Source: Halieaceae bacterium
GTDB lineage: Bacteria > Pseudomonadota > Gammaproteobacteria > Pseudomonadales > Halieaceae
DNA length: 20,582 nt
Reading direction: 5' to 3'
Assembly: GCA_002705465.1 (NCBI GenBank)
Contig: PAGS01000076.1
Coordinates: 1 to 20,582 of the forward strand
Below are positions 15,622 to 20,582 of the stretch, in pieces. The position numbers were made by a program, and so were the translations under genes. The notes below the pieces were generated by a model. It searched no databases and had not been told where the DNA came from. It saw only the letters and a program-made list of their open reading frames with translations. How positions within the stretch are numbered: the stretch's first letter is position 1; each line of letters starts with the position of its first letter.

Positions 15622-15658
15622 CCCTCACGCGCTCGCGCAGCAGGTGCGGCTCTCATGC

Positions 15659-17485
15659 TCAGGGCCGAGCGGCCAGCTCGGATGCGAGCCAGGTATCCAT
15701 CCGGTTTTCGAGCACATCCAGTGGCAATGCCCCGGCACCGAGTAGTTCGTCATGAAAGTCGCGGATGTCGAAGGCGTCGCCGAGTGCGGTCTCGGCCTCA
15801 TGCCTCAGCTCCAACATCTTCAGCTGGCCGATCTTGTAAGCCAGCGCCTGTCCAGGCCAGCCAATGTAGCGATCAATTTCATTAATGATGTCAGCCTCGC
15901 TTTTGGCGGCGTTGGCGAGAAAGTAATCGATGGCGCGTTGCCGATCCCAGCCAAAGTAGTGGATGCCGGTATCGACAACGAGCCGCACCGCCCGCCACAT
16001 GTCATAGATCAGCTGGCCGTAGCGGGAGTAGGGGTCGGTGTAGAGACCCATGTCGTAGCCAAGCCGCTCGGAGTAAAGGCCCCAGCCCTCGATGAAGGCG
16101 GTGAAGCCTCCACTGCGCCGGAACTCCGGCAGTCCGTTAAGCTCCTGAGCTAGTGAGATTTGCAGGTGGTGCCCCGGGACGCTTTCGTGCACGCTGAGCA
16201 CTTCCATTTCAAATTTGGGTCTCACTTCGGGGCGGTGGAGGTTGACGTAATACCAGCCGGGCCGGGAGCCGTCGATGGCCGGGCGCATGTAGTAGGCAGT
16301 GGTCGTGTCAGGAGCCTCTTCGTCCGGAATGGCGCGTACGCCATAGGGCGCACGGGGTAAGTTGCCAAACAGCTTGACCAAGCCGGGATCCAGTCGCTTC
16401 GACACAGCCTGATACCCCTCGAGAAGCGCCTCAGGACTGTCGTAGTAAAACTGTGGGTCGGTTCTCAAGAAGGTATTGAAGGCGGCCATGCCTCCCTGAA
16501 ACCCGACTTCGGCAATCACGGCTTCCATGTCGTGCCGTATACGCTCTACCTCTTGCAGGCCAATTTCATGGATCTCATCCGGCGTCATGTCTGTCGTGGT
16601 GAAGCGCTGCACTAGATGCGAGTAGACTTGCTTGCCGCCGGGCAGTGATCCAATGCCCGGGGCTCTTGCCGCCGGCAGATAAGTCTCCTCGAGGAAGGAC
16701 AGGAGTTCCTGAAATGCGGGATTCAACTCGGTCTCGATGATGCGGGTAGCCTCGGCCTGCAGTTGTCCTCGCTGATCTGGCTCAAAATGCGGGGGTAGTG
16801 CGGTAAACGCCTTATAAAAGGGGCTGTCGGTGGCGCTTCCCTCCAGCAGACTCTGGATTTGCGCTGGCACGCGCGCCATCACGATCTGAGCCTGAGTACG
16901 GTTGCTAGTTATTCCCTCCCTTAGCAACCCTTGATAGTTCGCAAGTTGATCGGGGAGGGCGCGCAGGCGGCTGAGCCAGTCAAGGTAATCCTGCTCGGTT
17001 TCCATCGGCAGGTAGTCGATCATGCTATGCCAGTGTTGCGGCCCGGAGCGCATATCGAGCGCAATGAGATGCAGACCATCCTCGAACCGCCTCCGGCTCT
17101 CTCGGAGTTGGCGCATCAGCATGCTGCGATTGATGCGGGCATCATGGCCAAGGGTGGCGGGCTCGATCTGCTCGAGACGCGCTACAAAGGCGCCCTCGTC
17201 CTGGTATCGCTGCTGAAATGCCGCAAGACTGTTATCTGTCCATTGTCCGTTTCCCGAGCGGTCGCCGTACTCGAGCCGTCGTTCGGGATACTGTTGTAAT
17301 ACCCATTGCCAGTGATCCTCGATGACTCCCTCAAGCGATTGCTCTGATGCGAAAGTCGCGGGCGCCATAGCTAGAACGACCAGGCAAAGACAAAGACAGA
17401 GCGAGGCCTTGTTAATCTGAGGAGGATTATTTTCTGGAGGGTGAGTCCGCGCAGGTGTCACGCACTCTCGGGAATGGGCGATCAT
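15659..17485 (-). CDS. Exported DUF885 family protein (metallopeptidase-like)
   Basis: A 608-residue DUF885 protein. Signature motifs are VHESVPGHHLQ (His433-His440) and GFTAFIEGWGLYSERLG around 460-476; the HExxPGHH and EGW glutamate pattern resembles a zinc peptidase site, although the family's activity is poorly defined. The hydrophobic segment (residues 27-45, with SLCLCLCLVVLAMAPATFAS) suggests export or an N-terminal membrane anchor. ATG 17485 is preferred because GGAG lies 7 bases upstream; an in-frame ATG at 17512 would add nine residues. The roughly 26-residue tail before the hydrophobic stretch is unusually long. It follows the acyl-CoA dehydrogenase gene by 101 bases on the same strand. 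Confidence 0.88.
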   Translation of the reverse strand: MIAHSRECVTPARTHPPENNPPQINKASLCLCLCLVVLAMAPATFASEQSLEGVIEDHWQWVLQQYPERRLEYGDRSGNGQWTDNSLAAFQQRYQDEGAFVARLEQIEPATLGHDARINRSMLMRQLRESRRRFEDGLHLIALDMRSGPQHWHSMIDYLPMETEQDYLDWLSRLRALPDQLANYQGLLREGITSNRTQAQIVMARVPAQIQSLLEGSATDSPFYKAFTALPPHFEPDQRGQLQAEATRIIETELNPAFQELLSFLEETYLPAARAPGIGSLPGGKQVYSHLVQRFTTTDMTPDEIHEIGLQEVERIRHDMEAVIAEVGFQGGMAAFNTFLRTDPQFYYDSPEALLEGYQAVSKRLDPGLVKLFGNLPRAPYGVRAIPDEEAPDTTTAYYMRPAIDGSRPGWYYVNLHRPEVRPKFEMEVLSVHESVPGHHLQISLAQELNGLPEFRRSGGFTAFIEGWGLYSERLGYDMGLYTDPYSRYGQLIYDMWRAVRLVVDTGIHYFGWDRQRAIDYFLANAAKSEADIINEIDRYIGWPGQALAYKIGQLKMLELRHEAETALGDAFDIRDFHDELLGAGALPLDVLENRMDTWLASELAARP

Positions 17486-17586
17486 GCAGCGTCTCCAAAA
17501 GCCGGGCGGCAACTGGACTGCGCTCCCGGATCACGCGGCGAAGTCGCTCCGGGCCAGCAGGCGACTAGCTGAAATAGCATGTGGCG

Positions 17587-18735
17587 CTAGCGACCCAACA
17601 TCGATCTGGCGACGAGTTCTCGCATGATCTCGGATGAGCCACCATATATGGTCTGGATACGCGCATCGACGAAGAAGCGCGAGATAGGGTATTCCGCCGT
17701 GTAGCCGTAGCCGCCAAAGAGCTGCAGGCATTGATCAGCGACGCGACACTGCATTTCGCAGCTGGCGAGCTTCAGCATGGCAGCCGTATCGGCGGTCAGG
17801 GTGCCGTTGGCATAGTCTCGCGCGCACTGCTCGTAGAACGCCCGATTGATGGCGATATCCGTTTTAACGTCTGCCAGTTTGAAGCGGGTATTCTGAAATT
17901 GCCCGATTTTCTGTCCGAAAGCTTCGCGCTCCTGAACATATTGCACCGTGATATCCAGAGCGCCCTCAGAGGCGGCGACCGCCTGAGCGGCGATGCCGAG
18001 TCGTTCTCGAGGGAGTTCTTCCATCATGATGACGAAGCCCCGATTCTCCTCTCCCAGTAACGCTGTTGCCGGTAGCCGCACGTCATTGAAAAACAACAGT
18101 GCGGTGTCGGAGGTGTGTTGACCAATTTTTTCGATCTTCTTGGATTTTTCGAATCCGGCACTGTGTGCGTCGACCAGAAAGAGAGAGGTCCCTTTGGCGC
18201 CCTTACCCGGGTCTGTAATGGCGGCAACGATCACGAGATCAGCGTGAATGCCGTTGGTGATAAAAATCTTTGACCCGTTCAAGACCCACTCATCGCCATC
18301 GCGCACGGCGTTGGTGCGAATACTTTGAACATCGGAGCCCGCGCCCGGCTCAGTCATGGCGAGGGCACCGACTACCTCGCCTTTGGCCATGCGGGGCAAC
18401 CAAAAGGCTTTCTGCTCCTCGGTGCCGTGACGGCTGAGGTAGGGTGCGACGATGTTGTTGTGGATACCATAGCTGGATGCGAAGCCGCCGAAGCCCATCT
18501 CCGATAGCTCTTCGATCATGGCGAGCGTGACATGGGGCGACGTACCCGCGCCTCCGTACTGTTCCGCCAAGTCAGGGCAGAGTAGGCCGGCGTCGCCGAG
18601 TCGGTTCCACAGCTCCCGGGGGACCATACGGTTGGCTTCCCACTCTTCATAGTGAGGTGTAATCTCTCGCTCGAAGGCGCGGCGCGCCATGTCTCGAAAA
18701 AGCGTCAATTCGTCCAGATCAACGGCTTGATTCAT
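17587..18735 (-). CDS. Acyl-CoA dehydrogenase (long-chain type)
   Basis: A 382-residue flavoprotein that introduces the alpha-beta double bond into an acyl-CoA, passing electrons to ETF. ACAD blocks: ALAMTEPGAGSD at 124-135, WVLNGSKIFITNG at 150-162, the REAFGQKIGQFQ segment at 270-281, and QLFGGYGYTAEYPISRFF at 338-355. The position equivalent to the medium-chain catalytic Glu is Gly365 (IYGGSSEIMRE), while ELPRERL at 240-246 carries Glu244, as in the long-chain/isovaleryl type where the base sits on another helix. ATG 18735 begins the canonical protein; the frame is open far upstream but antisense to the PhyH gene. It is divergent from the PhyH gene and upstream of DUF885 on the same strand. 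Chain length specificity is not known. Confidence 0.94.
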   Translation of the reverse strand: MNQAVDLDELTLFRDMARRAFEREITPHYEEWEANRMVPRELWNRLGDAGLLCPDLAEQYGGAGTSPHVTLAMIEELSEMGFGGFASSYGIHNNIVAPYLSRHGTEEQKAFWLPRMAKGEVVGALAMTEPGAGSDVQSIRTNAVRDGDEWVLNGSKIFITNGIHADLVIVAAITDPGKGAKGTSLFLVDAHSAGFEKSKKIEKIGQHTSDTALLFFNDVRLPATALLGEENRGFVIMMEELPRERLGIAAQAVAASEGALDITVQYVQEREAFGQKIGQFQNTRFKLADVKTDIAINRAFYEQCARDYANGTLTADTAAMLKLASCEMQCRVADQCLQLFGGYGYTAEYPISRFFVDARIQTIYGGSSEIMRELVARSMLGR

Positions 18736-18843
18736 GTTCCTGCCCTGCGTAAGTTGCCGAGGCGGGCAGTATGAAGAAACTTGTCGGGAAGCACAAAACA
18801 CCATCGGAGTGAACCGTCTTTGAACGCGCATGACCCTCAGACC

Positions 18844-19716
18844 ATGGCCGTCGCCACACCGGTGCCGCGGAACCTGGCTGATCGCTTGGCAGCCCATTTG
18901 CCGATCGATTGTGTGGCAGAGCTGATCCATGCCTTTGAGACTCAGGGCTTTTGCGTGATTCCTGATCTGCTCGATGCGGCAACGCTCGCGAGTCAGCGGG
19001 AGGCGCTGGCGCCCTGGATTGAACATGGGCCCAAAGGCCGCAATGTCTTCGAGGGCACGCGGACGCACAGGGTCTACGCGATGCTGGCGAAGGATCCGGT
19101 ATTCACCGAGTTGGTGGCGCACCCCGTTGCGCTGGCATGGGCAGAGCATTATCTCGGGGAGAGTTGCCTGCTGTCGGCTTGTCTGGCCATTTGTTTGGAG
19201 CCGGGCGAGTCGGCTCAGCCGTGGCACACGGATGATGGGCACGCTACGCTGGCGCCCCCCCATGACCTGCTGGGCGTGTCGACTTTTTGGGCGCTTGACG
19301 ATACCACTGTGGAGAATGGCGCCACGGAGGTGTTACCGAGCAGTCATCTGTGGTCTGTGACAGAGTTCCCCGGCGCGCTGCGAGATCTGGATTTTGCGCA
19401 GGGGGACGATGTCGAGGGCGACCCCGGTGCTCACCCCGATGCGGTATCCGTCACCATGCCCGCGGGCTCTCTGATGATCGCCCGGGGGGATCTGTGGCAC
19501 CGCGGGGGTGCCAATCGCTCCGATCAGGCGCGTCGCGTCGTGACGCCACAGTATTGCGCAGGCTGGTTGCGGCCGCTGGAGAGCATGTTGCTGTCGGTCA
19601 CGCCCGAGCAGGCAGCGTTGCTGCCTGAGCGCGTCAGAGAATTGCTGGGTTATTCCATCCACCCGCCGTTTATGGGGTACTCTGACGGGGTGCATCCAAG
19701 GCGTCTGTTGCCGTGA
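18844..19716 (+). CDS. Phytanoyl-CoA dioxygenase (PhyH) family protein
   Basis: A 290-residue Fe(II)/2-oxoglutarate oxygenase of the PhyH group, which hydroxylates small or lipid-like substrates. The iron facial triad is His128-x-Asp130 in PWHTDDGH and His219 in GDLWHRGGANRS; Arg231 (RRVVTPQY) would bind 2-oxoglutarate. ALDDTTVENGATEVLPSSHLW is the conserved strand-loop (157-170 region), typical of PhyH enzymes. ATG 18844 has no clear ribosome-binding site; TTG 18820, in frame with GGAG 10 bases upstream, is a real alternative adding eight residues. A further in-frame TTG at 18781 also exists. It is followed 47 bases later by an aldehyde dehydrogenase and is divergent from the acyl-CoA dehydrogenase. 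Confidence 0.9.
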   Translation: MAVATPVPRNLADRLAAHLPIDCVAELIHAFETQGFCVIPDLLDAATLASQREALAPWIEHGPKGRNVFEGTRTHRVYAMLAKDPVFTELVAHPVALAWAEHYLGESCLLSACLAICLEPGESAQPWHTDDGHATLAPPHDLLGVSTFWALDDTTVENGATEVLPSSHLWSVTEFPGALRDLDFAQGDDVEGDPGAHPDAVSVTMPAGSLMIARGDLWHRGGANRSDQARRVVTPQYCAGWLRPLESMLLSVTPEQAALLPERVRELLGYSIHPPFMGYSDGVHPRRLLP

Positions 19717-19763
19717 GCGACGGCGCACAGTTTTGAATTCAAATCGTTATAAACGAGGTCATC

Positions 19764-20582
19764 ATGCGCGAGTACACACAGTTTTATATCAATGGTGAGT
19801 GGGTTGAACCCGTCACGCCAAAAACGCTTGAGGTGCTGGATCCGTCCACAGAAGAACCCTGTGCGATGATTTCGCTGGGGACGGAGGCAGACATTGATCG
19901 AGCTGTCGCGGCGGCGAAAGCGGCCTTTGATACCTTCAGCCAGACCAGCGTCGAAGAGCGAGTCGGTATGCTCGAGCGGATGGCCGAGATTTTTCAGCGA
20001 CGCATCGGTGAAATCGCCGAGGCGATCCGCCTCGAAATGGGGGCCCCGATCAAGCTGGCCAGTACCGCCCAAGCCTACGCCGGTCTCGGCCACATTACCG
20101 AGGCCGCTAAAATCCTGAAGTCCTATGCGTTCACCGAGGATCTGGGGCCACATCGGGTGGTCAAGGAGCCCATCGGGGTCTGCGGGCTGATCACGCCCTG
20201 GAACTGGCCGCTGAATCAGGTGAGTTGCAAGGTCGCGCCGGCACTGGCGGTGGGATGTACGATGGTATTGAAGCCCAGTGAGATTGCGCCTCTGTCGGCC
20301 TATCTCTATGCGGAGATCATGGATGAGGCGGGGGTGCCAGCAGGCGTATTTAATCTGGTCAACGGCGACGGCCCGACGGTCGGTGAAGCGCTCTCGAGGC
20401 ACCCGGACGTCGACATGATGTCCTTCACTGGTTCGACGCGAGCGGGATCTCTGGTGGCACAAAATGCGGCGCCAACCGTTAAACGCGTGACCCAGGAGCT
20501 TGGTGGAAAGTCACCAAACATCATCCTCGAGGATGCCGATCTGGAGGCGGCAGTCACGCGCGGCGTCATGCACATGTACAAC
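19764..20582 (+). CDS. NAD(P)-dependent aldehyde dehydrogenase, 5' part (cut by the right edge)
   Basis: The reading frame stays open for 273 codons to the window end. It begins MREYTQFYINGEWVEP, with ITPWNWP (Asn147), VLKPSE (Lys170), the FTGSTRAG cofactor loop (221-228) and QELGGKSPN, whose Glu245 matches the general-base glutamate of ALDHs. The catalytic cysteine and the rest of the protein lie outside the window. It oxidises aldehydes to acids; the substrate is not identifiable from this half. ATG 19764 has a GAGG site 6 bases upstream. Probably co-transcribed with the PhyH-family gene. Confidence 0.95.
   Translation, partial: MREYTQFYINGEWVEPVTPKTLEVLDPSTEEPCAMISLGTEADIDRAVAAAKAAFDTFSQTSVEERVGMLERMAEIFQRRIGEIAEAIRLEMGAPIKLASTAQAYAGLGHITEAAKILKSYAFTEDLGPHRVVKEPIGVCGLITPWNWPLNQVSCKVAPALAVGCTMVLKPSEIAPLSAYLYAEIMDEAGVPAGVFNLVNGDGPTVGEALSRHPDVDMMSFTGSTRAGSLVAQNAAPTVKRVTQELGGKSPNIILEDADLEAAVTRGVMHMYN

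Noticed and set aside
18736..19263. Upstream extension of the acyl-CoA dehydrogenase frame
   Set aside because: Homology starts at ATG 18735, and the extension is antisense to the PhyH coding sequence.
19650..20462. Minus-strand 270-codon frame over the aldehyde dehydrogenase
   Set aside because: The plus strand encodes unmistakable ALDH motifs open to the window edge; the reverse frame is a shadow.
1..20582. CRISPR array, insertion sequence, prophage, toxin-antitoxin or defence system
   Set aside because: No regularly spaced repeats, transposase or integrase motifs, terminal inverted repeats with duplications, or defence-type domains were seen.

Overview
The window reads as the chromosome of a marine-type gammaproteobacterium with moderately high GC. 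A ribosome modulation factor gene, an omega-amino acid:pyruvate aminotransferase, a long-form PurC, TsaB and MobA, together with a TonB receptor, a DUF885 peptidase-like protein and acyl-CoA/aldehyde catabolism genes, would fit the OM60/NOR5 (Halieaceae) or a neighbouring lineage. That placement is inference from gene content only. No insertion sequence, phage gene, CRISPR array, rRNA or tRNA was seen. Almost all of the sequence is ordinary, densely packed coding DNA.

Layout. 1-1362 (-): a MoxR AAA+ ATPase followed by the start of a DUF58 protein, a membrane-stress/chaperone-type operon that runs off the left edge. 1472-1675 (-): rmf, encoding ribosome modulation factor. 1676-2155: the only long gap, about 480 bases. 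It contains several hairpins and ends in a very strong plus-strand intrinsic terminator that has no gene in front of it. This is the best candidate for an undescribed RNA or attenuator. 2156-2587 (+): DUF3429 membrane protein, convergent with mobA (-, 2584-3150). 3201-7016 (+): a tight run tsaB-uppP-apeB-trpS (tRNA t6A modification, lipid carrier recycling, aminopeptidase, Trp-tRNA synthetase). 7081-9147 (-): TonB-dependent receptor, divergent from purC and a small rhodanese-like/DUF442 protein (+, 9246-10770). 10803-11336 (-): an unrecognised 177-residue protein. 11578-13571 (+): exported M20D amidohydrolase overlapping a cytochrome b561-type membrane protein, convergent with a cytochrome c'-type protein (-, 13701-14168). 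14302-15621 (+): omega-amino acid aminotransferase. 15659-18735 (-): acyl-CoA dehydrogenase, then an exported DUF885 protein. 18844-20582 (+): phytanoyl-CoA dioxygenase-like protein, then an aldehyde dehydrogenase cut by the right edge.

How the genes fit together. The left half is mainly housekeeping (translation, tRNA modification, envelope, purine and molybdenum cofactor synthesis). The right half looks catabolic and periplasmic: uptake (TonB receptor), hydrolysis in the periplasm (M20D, DUF885), heme electron carriers (b561, c'), and oxidation of amines, acyl-CoA and aldehydes (aminotransferase, ACAD, PhyH, ALDH). I found no clear multi-gene novel system. The points most worth a second look are the orphan terminator and structured region upstream of DUF3429, the M20D/b561/c' neighbourhood, the cysteine-paired TonB plug and the unrecognised 177-residue protein.
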